Notes: generated by a model not told the origin, from the sequence alone. Shown: positions 1-6,969, counted from the first letter of the stretch. The stretch: 8,417 nucleotides of DNA from an uncultured Actinomycetes bacterium (GCA_903941145.1 CAJANQ010000163.1:1-8417); one strand, 5' to 3'. Translations and numbers: made by a program.

Positions 1-2
1 AA

Positions 3-983
3 CAGCTGACCGCCGCGCTCGAGCGGCGCCGCACGCTGCTCGACCAGGGCGACACCGATGCCTACCGCTGGGTGGCCGGCGAGAACGACGGACGCCCCGG
101 TCTGGTGGTCGACCGCTACGCCGACGTGGCGGTCGTGAAGCTCTACTCCGCCGCGTGGATGCCGCACCTGGACGACGTGGTGGCCGCGATGGTCGACGTC
201 GCAGCAGCCCAGACCATCCCGGTGTCCAGGGTCGTGCTGCGGATGGCCCGCACCACTGCCACCGCCCCGCACCGACCGGGCACCGAGCACCTGGCCGACG
301 GCGACGCGCTCGTGGGCGGGCTCCCGACCGAGGCGGTGCAGTTCGTGGAGAACGGGCTCACCTTCGAGGCCGACGTGGTGCACGGCCAGAAGACCGGCCA
401 CTTCCTGGACCAGCGCGACAACCGGCTACGAGTGCGCGAGCTGGCCGCCGGCAAGCGGGTGCTCGACGTGTTCTGCTGCACCGGCGGGTTCTCGGTGAAC
501 GCGGCCGCGGGTGGTGCCACGCTGGTGCACAGCGTGGACCTGAGTCCGCAGGCCGTCGCCACGGCGCGCCGGAACCTGGCCTACAACTCGGCACTGCCCG
601 AGGTGGCGGCGTGTACCCACCAGGCCACCGTCGGCGACGCGTACGAGGTCATGGAACGGCTGGCCGCCAAGGGCGAGACCTACGACGTGGTGGTGGTCGA
701 CCCGCCGTCGTTCGCGTCCCGCCGGGAACAGGTCGCCGGCGCGATCCGGGCCTATGCCCGCCTGACCGAGCTGGCCCTCGAGCTGGTCGAGCCGGGCGGC
801 ACGCTGGTCCAGGCGTCGTGCTCGGCGCGGGTGGACGCCGAGACCTTCGAGCGGGTGGTCACCTCGACGGCGGCCGACGCCGGCCGACCGCTCCGGAACG
901 TGCAGGTGTGGGGCCACGCGATCGACCACCCGGTCGGGTTCGCGCAGGGCGAGTACCTGTGTGCCGTGTTCGGCAACGTCTGA
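3..983 (+). CDS. rlmI: RlmI-family 23S rRNA (cytosine-C5) methyltransferase, 5'-truncated by the window
   Basis: The reading frame is open from base 3 to the TGA at 981-983, giving about 326 residues. The start, and probably an N-terminal PUA-type RNA-binding domain, lie left of the window. A GTG at 72 falls inside the conserved stretch RWVAGENDGRPGLVVDRY and is not the start. Other family marks in order are GQKTGHFLDQRDNR, the SAM-binding motif I VLDVFCCTGGFSVNAAAGG, the acidic strand end SVDLS, motif IV VVVDPPSF, and a late SCS motif that could hold the catalytic cysteine. Known members (COG1092, E. coli RlmI) make m5C in 23S rRNA using S-adenosylmethionine in the cytoplasm. The family call is firm; the exact target base is inferred. 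It converges on the metal permease with a gap of nine bases. Related RlmK-type enzymes share several motifs and are the main alternative. Confidence 0.85.
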   Translation, partial: QLTAALERRRTLLDQGDTDAYRWVAGENDGRPGLVVDRYADVAVVKLYSAAWMPHLDDVVAAMVDVAAAQTIPVSRVVLRMARTTATAPHRPGTEHLADGDALVGGLPTEAVQFVENGLTFEADVVHGQKTGHFLDQRDNRLRVRELAAGKRVLDVFCCTGGFSVNAAAGGATLVHSVDLSPQAVATARRNLAYNSALPEVAACTHQATVGDAYEVMERLAAKGETYDVVVVDPPSFASRREQVAGAIRAYARLTELALELVEPGGTLVQASCSARVDAETFERVVTSTAADAGRPLRNVQVWGHAIDHPVGFAQGEYLCAVFGNV

Positions 984-996
984 CCTGGCAGGTCAG
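980..996. terminator. 17-bp dyad containing both convergent stop codons, possible bidirectional terminator
   Basis: Perfect inverted repeat CTGACCT-GGC-AGGTCAG. The methyltransferase TGA (981-983) lies in the left arm and the permease TGA (995-993, minus strand) in the right arm, symmetric about base 988. There is no U-tract on either strand. It could act as a short bidirectional terminator; that function is inferred from position and symmetry. Confidence 0.4.
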
Positions 997-1874
997 CAGT
1001 GGTGGTGGTCGTGGTCGTGGGCGACCTCGACCGACGGGAACCGGCTGCGGGTGGCCGCCAGCGTGATCGCCCACACCAGGAACGACACGCCCACGATGAA
1101 GCTGCTGGGCGGCAGGTTGAACATCGCCGACAGCGTGAGCCCGGCGCCAACCGCGACCAGTCCGATCAGAATGCTGGTGAGCGCCACCCGGGACGGCCGG
1201 GCGGTGAGCCGCAGCGCCGTGGCCGGCGGCGTGACCACCAGTGCAAAGAGCAGCAGCGTGCCGACGGCCTGCACTGCCATGGTGACCAGGAGTCCCATGA
1301 GCACCAGGAACACGATGCCGAGCGCCCGGACCGGCACGCCCTTGGCCTCGGCGACCTCGGGCGCGACCGACGCCAACATGAGGGGCCGTCCGACGACCGC
1401 CAGCACCAGGGCCAGGAGCACGGTGAACCCGGCGAACACCAGGATCTGCGCGGTGGTGACGGCCAGCAGGTTGCCGAACAGCACGTTGGTGACGGTCGAG
1501 GTGGTGCGGGTGGCGAGCGACGCGAACAGGATGCCGAGGCCGGTGGCCAGGGCGAGCACCGTGCCGGTGGCGGTGGCCCGCTCGTTGGCCCGCGAGCCCA
1601 AGAGCCCGATGACCACGGCGCCCACCACGCAGAACGCGCCGAGCCCGATGAGCGGCGAGATGCCGAGCAGCACCGCCCCGGTGGCGCCGGGGAACCCGAT
1701 GTGGCCCAGTGCGTGGGCCGCGAACTCGCCCTGGCGCACCACGACGAAGTAGCCGAGCAGCCCGGCGGCCACCGCCACCAGTGCGCCGGCGGCGAACGCG
1801 TTGCGCATGAACGACTCGCCCAGCACCGACGCCCAGTTGGACTGCCAGCCGGCGCTGGCCAGGAGCCCACCCAT
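993..1874 (-). CDS. znuB: ABC-3 family metal (zinc/manganese) transporter permease with His-rich C-terminus
   Basis: This 293-residue membrane protein forms the channel of a metal uptake ABC transporter in the cytoplasmic membrane. It is very hydrophobic with about 7-8 membrane segments, for example around residues 27-46, 65-92, 104-120, 140-162, 184-218 and 232-275. ABC-3 signatures seen are RQGEFAAHALGHIGFPG (47-63), AEAKGVPVRALG (175-186) and VQAVGTLLLFALVVTPPATA (201-220). The ATG start shares its A with the ATPase stop (TGATG), so translation is probably coupled. A longer in-frame reading upstream runs through the ATPase gene in the wrong frame and is not real. The protein ends AHDHDHHHC, a probable metal-binding tail that I do not regard as a standard family feature. 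Specificity for zinc over manganese is inferred from this tail and the operon's upstream dyad. Confidence 0.9.
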   Translation of the reverse strand: MGGLLASAGWQSNWASVLGESFMRNAFAAGALVAVAAGLLGYFVVVRQGEFAAHALGHIGFPGATGAVLLGISPLIGLGAFCVVGAVVIGLLGSRANERATATGTVLALATGLGILFASLATRTTSTVTNVLFGNLLAVTTAQILVFAGFTVLLALVLAVVGRPLMLASVAPEVAEAKGVPVRALGIVFLVLMGLLVTMAVQAVGTLLLFALVVTPPATALRLTARPSRVALTSILIGLVAVGAGLTLSAMFNLPPSSFIVGVSFLVWAITLAATRSRFPSVEVAHDHDHHHC

Positions 1875-2629
1875 CAGGCGCCCCTCGTGAACAGGTCGCC
1901 CTGCGCCGTGCGGACCACCTTCACCTGTGTGCCGTACAGGTGGGTGAGCAGCTCGGCGTCGACCACCTCTGCCACGGGGCCGTAGTGGGCGTGCCCGTCG
2001 AGCAGGTAGACCGCGCCGTCCAGGTGGGGCAGGAGCGGGTTCAGGTCGTGGACCACCACCATCACGGTCACGCCGTGGGCGCTGAGCTGGCCGAGCAGGT
2101 CGACCACCTCTCGCTGGTTGCGCAGGTCCAGGTTGGCGAGCGGCTCGTCGAGCAGCAGCAGGTCCGGCCGGCCGACGAGCGCCTGCGCGATGGCGACGCG
2201 CTGCTGCTGGCCGCCCGAGAGCTGCGAGAGCCGCCGGTCGGCGTAGTCCGCCGCGCCCACCGCAGCCAGGGCTGCGTCGGCGTCGGCGCGCTCGCTCGCA
2301 CGGGTCCGCAGCCCCCACCGGGTGCCCGACACGCCGAGGCGCACCAGGTCCCGGCACCGCACGGCGTTGCCGACGTGGTCCGTGTAGTGCTGCGGCACGT
2401 AGCCGATGCGCGTGTTGCCGCGCTCCGGCGGGGCGTCGAACACCTGCACCGATCCCGAGGACGGCGGCAGCAGGCCGAGCAGCATCTTGAGCAGCGTGGT
2501 CTTGCCCGACCCGTTGGGGCCGATGACCGCCGTGAGGGACCCCTCGGGCAGCTCGAACGTGCCGTGGGACCACACCGTGCGGTCGCCGAGCACGACCGAG
2601 GCGTCGCGCAGCTCAATGGGAGCGGTCAC
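1874..2629 (-). CDS. znuC: Metal (zinc/manganese) ABC transporter ATP-binding protein
   Basis: This 251-residue protein is the cytoplasmic ATPase driving metal import with the permease and lipoprotein encoded beside it. All nucleotide-binding motifs are intact: Walker A GPNGSGKTT (37-45), Q-loop Gln80 in YVPQ, signature LSGGQQQR (137-144), Walker B LLLLDEP (157-163), D-loop ANLD and switch His194. The length is normal for ZnuC/MntB-type ATPases. I chose the GTG at 2629 because it overlaps the upstream gene's TGA as GTGA and leaves the usual short N-terminus before IELRDASVVLGD. An earlier in-frame start at 2683 would add residues that read like non-coding sequence over the lipoprotein gene. 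No Shine-Dalgarno is visible on this strand, which fits translational coupling. Family certain, metal inferred. Confidence 0.92.
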   Translation of the reverse strand: MTAPIELRDASVVLGDRTVWSHGTFELPEGSLTAVIGPNGSGKTTLLKMLLGLLPPSSGSVQVFDAPPERGNTRIGYVPQHYTDHVGNAVRCRDLVRLGVSGTRWGLRTRASERADADAALAAVGAADYADRRLSQLSGGQQQRVAIAQALVGRPDLLLLDEPLANLDLRNQREVVDLLGQLSAHGVTVMVVVHDLNPLLPHLDGAVYLLDGHAHYGPVAEVVDAELLTHLYGTQVKVVRTAQGDLFTRGA

Positions 2630-3552
2630 GAAGGAGGAGTCTGCAGGGCCCCGGCGAGTTCGTCGAGCTGGAACACCTGCCACTTCACGAAGCCCGTCGT
2701 GCCCGGGGGCTGGGTCTCGGTGACTGTCAGGACCGCCACGTTGGCCGCCTTGGCCGCGGCGACCAGCTGACGGTTCAGCTGGCCCTCGACCTGGGAGTTG
2801 ACCAGCAGCACGTCGACCTTGCCCGTCCGCAGCGCCTCCAGCAGCTCGGTCACGTCGCCCGGCGACGGCTCGGTCTCGTTGGCGGCGGCCTGGGCGAAGC
2901 CCTTCGGGGTCACGTCAGTCATGCCCAGCGCGTTCGCCAGGTACTCGGCCACCGGCTCCGTGGCTGCGTAGGTCCGACCCTTGGCCACCATCGAGGTGCG
3001 GTCGACCGCCTGGCGGTAGGGCACCTGGTCCTTGGCCCAGATGGACGACCGGGACTGCAGGTAGGTGGCGGCCTCGGGCTGCAACTTGGGGAGCGCGCCG
3101 GTGACGGCGCCGGCCACCTTCTGCTGGGCGGCGGGGTCGTACCAGACGTGCGGGTTGGACCCCTCGGTCCGACCGGTCGCCTCGGCGGCGTCGACCACCG
3201 CGGGCTGCGGCGACGCGGCGTCCGCCGCCTTGGTGGCCCACTCGTCGTACCCGAGACCGTTCACCACGACCAGGTCGGCGTTGGTGAGCTTGGCGGTGTC
3301 GGCCGGGGTGGGCTCGAACTCGTGCGGGTCGGTCGCGGTGGACTCGACCACGGTCTGCACCACGGCGCAGTCGCCGGCGAGCGACTTGACCATGTCGGTC
3401 CACTGGTCGACCGAGACGGTGACCTTGACGGGAGTGACCGGGCAGTCGCCCTTCGGGGCTGCCGTGTCGTCGGTGGACGAACAGGCGACGGCAGACGTCA
3501 GGAGCAGCGCGGTGGCCGCAGCGGTGGTGAACAGACGGTGTGTTGATGCCAT
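2626..3552 (-). CDS. znuA: Metal-binding lipoprotein of the zinc/manganese ABC transporter (cluster A-I)
   Basis: The 308-residue extracytoplasmic binding protein captures the metal and delivers it to the permease. A lipoprotein signal peptide is clear: MASTHRL, a hydrophobic run, then AVAC with the lipidated Cys at residue 24. Family motifs are DPHEFEPTPAD (His77), NPHVWYDP (His135), ATEPVAEYLA (Glu199) and a late TETQPPG (Glu279). These look like the usual two-His plus acidic ligand set, although the fourth ligand is a guess. There is no His-rich loop. I chose the ATG at 3552 from the signal-peptide layout. An in-frame ATG at 3570 would add MITISS and lies inside the presumed operator. Neither has a good Shine-Dalgarno. 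The gene is first in the operon and its TGA overlaps the ATPase GTG start. Confidence 0.9.
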   Translation of the reverse strand: MASTHRLFTTAAATALLLTSAVACSSTDDTAAPKGDCPVTPVKVTVSVDQWTDMVKSLAGDCAVVQTVVESTATDPHEFEPTPADTAKLTNADLVVVNGLGYDEWATKAADAASPQPAVVDAAEATGRTEGSNPHVWYDPAAQQKVAGAVTGALPKLQPEAATYLQSRSSIWAKDQVPYRQAVDRTSMVAKGRTYAATEPVAEYLANALGMTDVTPKGFAQAAANETEPSPGDVTELLEALRTGKVDVLLVNSQVEGQLNRQLVAAAKAANVAVLTVTETQPPGTTGFVKWQVFQLDELAGALQTPPS

Positions 3553-3554
3553 GC

Positions 3555-3575
3555 TGGAAATGGTAATCATTCCTA
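3555..3575 (-). promoter_or_regulatory. Zur/Fur-family-like operator candidate upstream of the metal transporter operon
   Basis: An AT-rich imperfect dyad, AATGGTAATCATT (3559-3571), is centred on base 3565, with further pairing at 3557/3573 and 3555/3575. It stands out in GC-rich sequence immediately upstream of the lipoprotein start. Zur and related Fur-family sites are AT-rich dyads with TAAT/AATCATT-type cores, and Zur normally controls zinc importers. The match is by eye, not scored. If transcription starts further right, the site lies in the 5' leader. Confidence 0.5.
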
Positions 3576-3581
3576 AGAATG

Positions 3582-3602
3582 GTTCCCAACTTTGCTGGGA
3601 AC
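3582..3602. promoter_or_regulatory. Perfect 7-bp inverted repeat between divergent genes
   Basis: GTTCCCA and TGGGAAC are separated by 7 bases in the 87-bp gap between the metal lipoprotein gene and the amidase gene. It is 6 bases from the Zur-like dyad. It could be a second operator or a leader hairpin; no specific regulator is recognised. Confidence 0.4.
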
Positions 3603-3639
3603 TTGTCGCACCCGGCCCCGGTCTGATGGTCTCGCCCCC

Positions 3640-5052
3640 GTGCCGAGCGAACCAGTCCATGCTTTCCACGACGAGCTCTCACTTCTTGACGGTGTCGGTA
3701 CCGCGCAGGCGATCCGCAACGGCGACCTGACCGCGACCGAGGCGATCACCGCCGCCATGGCCCGCACCGAGCGGGTCGACCCCGTCCTGGCTGCCGTCGT
3801 CACCCGTGACTACGAGCGAGCGCTCGAGCGTGCCGCGGGGGGCGTGACCGGGCCGTTCGCCGGCGTGCCCACCTTCATCAAGGACAACGAGGACGTCGAG
3901 GGCCTCCCGACCCGGCAGGGCACGGCCGCGCTGGCCACCGCGCCGCCGGCCACCCGGACCGCGCCCGTGGCCGGCCAGATCCTGGACATGGGGCTCGTGT
4001 GCCTGGGCAAGAGCTCGCTCCCCGAGTTCGGGTTCACCCCGTCCGCCGAGTTCCCCGACGGCACCCCGCCCACGCGCAACCCGTGGAACCCGGACCACAC
4101 GGCCGGCGGCTCGTCGAGCGGGTCCGCCGCGCTCGTTGCTGCTGGTGTGGTGCCGGTCGCCCACGGTGTGGACGGCGGCGGTTCGATCCGCATCCCCGCC
4201 GCGTGCTGCGGCCTGGTCGGCCTCAAGCCCTCACGGGGACGTCTCGCCACCAGCCCGGACGCCAAGCTGCTCCCCGTCGACATCCTGGGCGAGGGCCTGC
4301 TCACCCGGACCGTGCGCGACACGGCCCTGTACCTGTTCGAGTCGGAGCGCCGGTACGCCAACCCCAAGCTGCCGACCCTGGGCCTGGTGGAGCGGGGCAC
4401 CGACCGGCCACTGCGCATCGGGCTGGTCGACGAGTCGCCCAACGGCAACCCGCTCGACGCGGCCACCACCGCCACGCTGGCCGACGCGGTCGCGCTGCTG
4501 GAGTCGCTCGGCCACAGCGTCGAGCCCGTGACGCTCCCCGGCCTGGACCAGTTCGAGGACGACTTCAAGCACTACTGGGCGGCGCTCGCCTACTCCGTCT
4601 CGATCGCCGGCCCGCAGCTGTACGGCAAGGCGTTCGACACGTCCCGCCTGTCCGACCTCACCCTGGGTCTCGCCAAGATGTTCAGGTCCAACCTGCGCCG
4701 GTCGCCCGGTGCCGTCCGGCGCCTCCGGGCCTCGACCAAGGTGCAGGCCGCCGTCTACGCCTCGGTCGACCTGGTCGTGAGTCCGGTCATGAACACGGTG
4801 GCGCCGCCCATCGGCCGCCTGGCCACCACGCAGCCGTTCGGGGAGCTGTTCCCCAAGGTCGAGGAGTGGGTGGGGTTCACGCCGCTGGCCAACGCCACCG
4901 GCGAGCCGTCCATCAGCCTGCCGCTCGGCCACGACGACCAGACCAACCTGCCGGTCGGCGTGATGTTCACCGGCCCGGTCGGCGGCGAGCGGCTGCTGCT
5001 GCAGCTGGCCCTGGACCTGGAGGCGGCCTCGCCGTTCCGGACGCTCGGCTGA
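3640..5052 (+). CDS. Amidase signature family hydrolase
   Basis: The protein is 470 residues from the GTG at 3640, a normal length for the amidase signature family. These enzymes hydrolyse amide bonds with a Ser-cisSer-Lys triad. All three residues are visible: Lys81 in FIKDNED, the cis-Ser158 in AGGSSSGSAA and the nucleophile Ser182 in VDGGGSIRIP, with the expected spacing of 24 between the two serines. The conserved ACCGLVGLKPSRGR follows. There is no signal peptide, so it is probably cytoplasmic. I chose this GTG because the reading frame upstream crosses the operator-like dyads and looks non-coding; the Shine-Dalgarno is weak. The substrate cannot be read from the sequence. GatA is unlikely because no gatB or gatC is adjacent. 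The gene is divergent from the metal operon and convergent with the toxin-like gene. Confidence 0.88.
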   Translation: MPSEPVHAFHDELSLLDGVGTAQAIRNGDLTATEAITAAMARTERVDPVLAAVVTRDYERALERAAGGVTGPFAGVPTFIKDNEDVEGLPTRQGTAALATAPPATRTAPVAGQILDMGLVCLGKSSLPEFGFTPSAEFPDGTPPTRNPWNPDHTAGGSSSGSAALVAAGVVPVAHGVDGGGSIRIPAACCGLVGLKPSRGRLATSPDAKLLPVDILGEGLLTRTVRDTALYLFESERRYANPKLPTLGLVERGTDRPLRIGLVDESPNGNPLDAATTATLADAVALLESLGHSVEPVTLPGLDQFEDDFKHYWAALAYSVSIAGPQLYGKAFDTSRLSDLTLGLAKMFRSNLRRSPGAVRRLRASTKVQAAVYASVDLVVSPVMNTVAPPIGRLATTQPFGELFPKVEEWVGFTPLANATGEPSISLPLGHDDQTNLPVGVMFTGPVGGERLLLQLALDLEAASPFRTLG

Positions 5053-5065
5053 CCCGGGCTCAGCC
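5047..5065. terminator. Dyad containing both convergent stop codons, possible bidirectional terminator
   Basis: GGCTGA (5047-5052) and TCAGCC (5060-5065) form 6-bp arms around CCCGGGC. The amidase TGA and the minus-strand TGA of the nucleotidyltransferase gene are both inside the arms. It resembles the arrangement at 980-996. There is no U-tract, so a terminator role is inferred. Confidence 0.35.
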
Positions 5066-5824
5066 CGCAGTCAGGTCCTCGACCGCGTCGGCGACGTCGT
5101 CGAGGTCGAGCAGCGGCTCGTCGAACCGGCGGACGTCCCGGTAGGTGCGGTCCCGGCCGGAGTCGTCGACGAACCAGTCGTGGAGCCGCCCGAAGGTGAC
5201 CTCGCGCAGTGTGGGCGGCAGCGTCGCGATCTCCTGCCGGTCCGGGCGTCCGGCGGTGAGCAGCCGGCCCAGGTCGTAGAGGTCGGACGACCGCTTCTCG
5301 GGCTTGGAGGACGCTCGCAGCGGCACGACGGCGGACTTCATGACCACGAGACCGACCGTGGTGGCGACCAGCCGGCCGAGTGCTTCGGCGAGCCGGTCCC
5401 CGGTCGAGTCCTCCACCGCGACCACGTCGAGCGGCGCCGCGTGGTCGTGCGCCCACGTATGCGCGACGACAGCCAGCTCCAGGTCCGTGACCGGGAGCCC
5501 GCCGTCGGACAGGACCTCCAGCAGCTCCTCGGCCGACTCGGGCGCGACGTCGATCACGTCCAGGTCCAGGCCGCCCTCGAACGAGTACTGGCCGCCGCCG
5601 GTGCTGGTCAGGGCCAGCCCGCTGATGGACTCGTGGTGGTCGTCGAGGCCGCGGGTGATGACGTCGAGGTCGACCGTGGTGCGGTGGGGCACGCCGACCC
5701 GGCACATGACGGCCAGCCCGCCGATGAGCCGCATGTCCTGCGGCAACGACGCCAGGAGCTCGACCTCGAGGTGGGTGGTGCCGCCGCGACGGCCCGACAG
5801 GACGACCGGTCGGGCGCTGCTCAC
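5060..5824 (-). CDS. Nucleotidyltransferase, AbiEii-like toxin of a two-gene cassette
   Basis: A 254-residue cytoplasmic protein with a nucleotidyltransferase fold core. The glycine motif is LIGGLAVM (33-40), followed by RTTVDLDV with the metal-binding pair Asp52/Asp54. A third acidic strand, GLDLDVIDV (85-93), offers Asp87, Asp89 or Asp92. A later KSAVVPLR (163-170) and RSSDLYDLGRLL (178-189) resemble the Lys and Asp-rich motifs of AbiEii/DUF1814-type toxins. Such toxins transfer nucleotides to cellular targets, reportedly tRNA in studied relatives. It is the second gene: its GTG start overlaps the upstream stop as GTGA, so expression is coupled to the putative antitoxin. It could instead be a housekeeping-type nucleotidyltransferase, but the partner gene favours a toxin-antitoxin or phage-defence role. 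Confidence 0.7.
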   Translation of the reverse strand: MSSARPVVLSGRRGGTTHLEVELLASLPQDMRLIGGLAVMCRVGVPHRTTVDLDVITRGLDDHHESISGLALTSTGGGQYSFEGGLDLDVIDVAPESAEELLEVLSDGGLPVTDLELAVVAHTWAHDHAAPLDVVAVEDSTGDRLAEALGRLVATTVGLVVMKSAVVPLRASSKPEKRSSDLYDLGRLLTAGRPDRQEIATLPPTLREVTFGRLHDWFVDDSGRDRTYRDVRRFDEPLLDLDDVADAVEDLTAG

Positions 5825-6777
5825 TTGGGCTCCTCGGGCCGGACGACGCCCCAGGCCTCGACGATCTCACGACCGCGGGCGGGGTCGGCGGCCAGCCGCA
5901 GCGCGCACAGCACCGGGTGGGCGACCCGCCAGGGCTGGGCGTCGGTGGGCGGGTGGTCCACGTTGTCGGGCACCCAGGTCACCGGAGCGAGCCGCACCCA
6001 TGACTTGGTGGGCTGCTCGCGGTCGACGAGTGAACGGACCTTGCGCATCCCGGCGGCCGACGTCACGTAGAGGCGTGCCGGCAGGTCGCCCGCCGCGGTG
6101 ATCTTGGCGCCGCCCATGGTCGCGGCACGCTCGTCGACCCGGACGACGTGCTCGGCGCCGAGCAGCCTGCCGACCTCGTCGGCACCGGCGGCCAGCGCGA
6201 GCCAGCCGTCGTCGGGCCAGTGCGCAGCGGTCTCCCAGAACAGGTCGGGCATGAGCGGCTTGTGCGTGTTGCGGCCGATGAGCCCGTGCTCGGCGAACCG
6301 GCCGACGAGCTCGTGGATGGCACCGGCGCTGCGGCCGATGCGCGGGGCGACCTTGCGTGCGGTGACCGGCTCGTCGGGCGAGACCATCGCGGCGAGTGCG
6401 ATCTCCAGGCCGAGCGGCGTCCACGCGTTGACCGGCTTGGTGCGGGTGGCGCGCTCGCCAGGGACGGCGGCCTCGATGCGGACGCCGGTGGTCCACAGTC
6501 GCAGGTCGCCGCGGCGGTCGAGCCAGCCCCAGCCGGCGTCGCGCAGCACGGCGCGACCCGCGCTGCTCACCCGGTCGGCCACGACGAGCGCCGGCAGCCG
6601 ACCGCGGTGGTCGTGGAGCACCTGGGCGAGGTCGGCCGGGGTGGGGTGGGCCCGGGGTACGAGCGTGGGGGTGATGCGCACACCGTCGACGACCAGGCCG
6701 TCGCCGTCGGACCGCACCGGGACGCCGAGCTCGGCGAGGGCGACCACGAGTTCGTCGAGCAGTTCGGACTGGTCCAT
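5821..6777 (-). CDS. AbiEi-like putative antitoxin/regulator with nuclease-like and winged-helix regions
   Basis: A 318-residue protein. Residues about 60-105 (LPALVVADRVSSAGRAVLRD, then WGWLDRRGDLRLW) resemble the predicted nuclease-like domain in front of AbiEi-type antitoxins, where a D-x-x-G-N/D-x-x-L motif is typical. Residues about 121-172 (LGLEIALAAMVSPDEPVTAR onward to HGLIGRN) read as a winged helix-turn-helix. The C-terminal third is unassigned, ending with RGREIVEAWG. I chose the ATG at 6777 because GGAGGT lies nine bases before it; an in-frame GTG at 6786 would touch that Shine-Dalgarno. The protein likely neutralises the nucleotidyltransferase and represses its own promoter, as AbiEi proteins do. 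That role is inferred from weak motif similarity and from the neighbour. Confidence 0.65.
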   Translation of the reverse strand: MDQSELLDELVVALAELGVPVRSDGDGLVVDGVRITPTLVPRAHPTPADLAQVLHDHRGRLPALVVADRVSSAGRAVLRDAGWGWLDRRGDLRLWTTGVRIEAAVPGERATRTKPVNAWTPLGLEIALAAMVSPDEPVTARKVAPRIGRSAGAIHELVGRFAEHGLIGRNTHKPLMPDLFWETAAHWPDDGWLALAAGADEVGRLLGAEHVVRVDERAATMGGAKITAAGDLPARLYVTSAAGMRKVRSLVDREQPTKSWVRLAPVTWVPDNVDHPPTDAQPWRVAHPVLCALRLAADPARGREIVEAWGVVRPEEPK

Positions 6778-6797
6778 GGGGCACACACCTCCCGTCA

Positions 6798-6840
6798 GGC
6801 AACTAATTCGCTGATCGTGCCGTCACGAACAACGAACGCA
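6798..6840 (-). promoter_or_regulatory. Possible promoter/operator region of the AbiE-like pair
   Basis: Read on the minus strand, an AT-rich GAATTAGTT lies about 20-30 bases before the antitoxin start. It is preceded by GTTCGTTGTTCGTG and a small inverted repeat TCGTG-N4-CACGA (6815-6828). No well-spaced -35/-10 pair is convincing, so this is a region call only. Confidence 0.3.
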
Positions 6841-6916
6841 GGCTATCCGAAGATTGGCGGAACAGGAACTGTTCTGCGCTTCTGCCGTCGCGAACACCGA
6901 ACACAACGCCGAACAC
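6826..6916. repeat. CGAAC heptamer repeats around a GAACAG-GAA-CTGTTC palindrome
   Basis: CGAAC begins at 6826, 6833, 6891, 6898 and 6910. The first two and the third/fourth are exactly 7 bp apart; the last three are CGAACAC. Between the groups, at 6860-6874, is a perfect 6-3-6 inverted repeat, GAACAG-GAA-CTGTTC. The region lies upstream of the antitoxin and of pilin A. Repeated short boxes next to an AbiEi-like regulator suggest operator sites, but they could serve the pilin side. Confidence 0.5.
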
Positions 6917-6969
6917 GAGATCGAGTACGAGCCCTTCGGGCCGGTGGAGGGAGGCGAGAGATTCCCGCG

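Noticed and set aside
1875..2573. Long minus-strand reading frame in front of the permease that would make a 526-residue fusion.
   Set aside because: It is antiparallel in meaning to nothing known, is Arg/Ala/Gly-rich, and lies over the ATPase gene in another frame; the ATPase in its own frame has every ABC motif.
3679..4932. Several long minus-strand frames opposite the amidase gene.
   Set aside because: Typical high-GC shadow frames; the plus strand encodes an intact amidase with its full catalytic triad.
6860..6874. GAACAG-GAA-CTGTTC as a LexA (SOS) box.
   Set aside because: Actinobacterial SOS boxes have TCGAAC and GTTCGA half-sites with four bases between; spacing and outer bases differ here.
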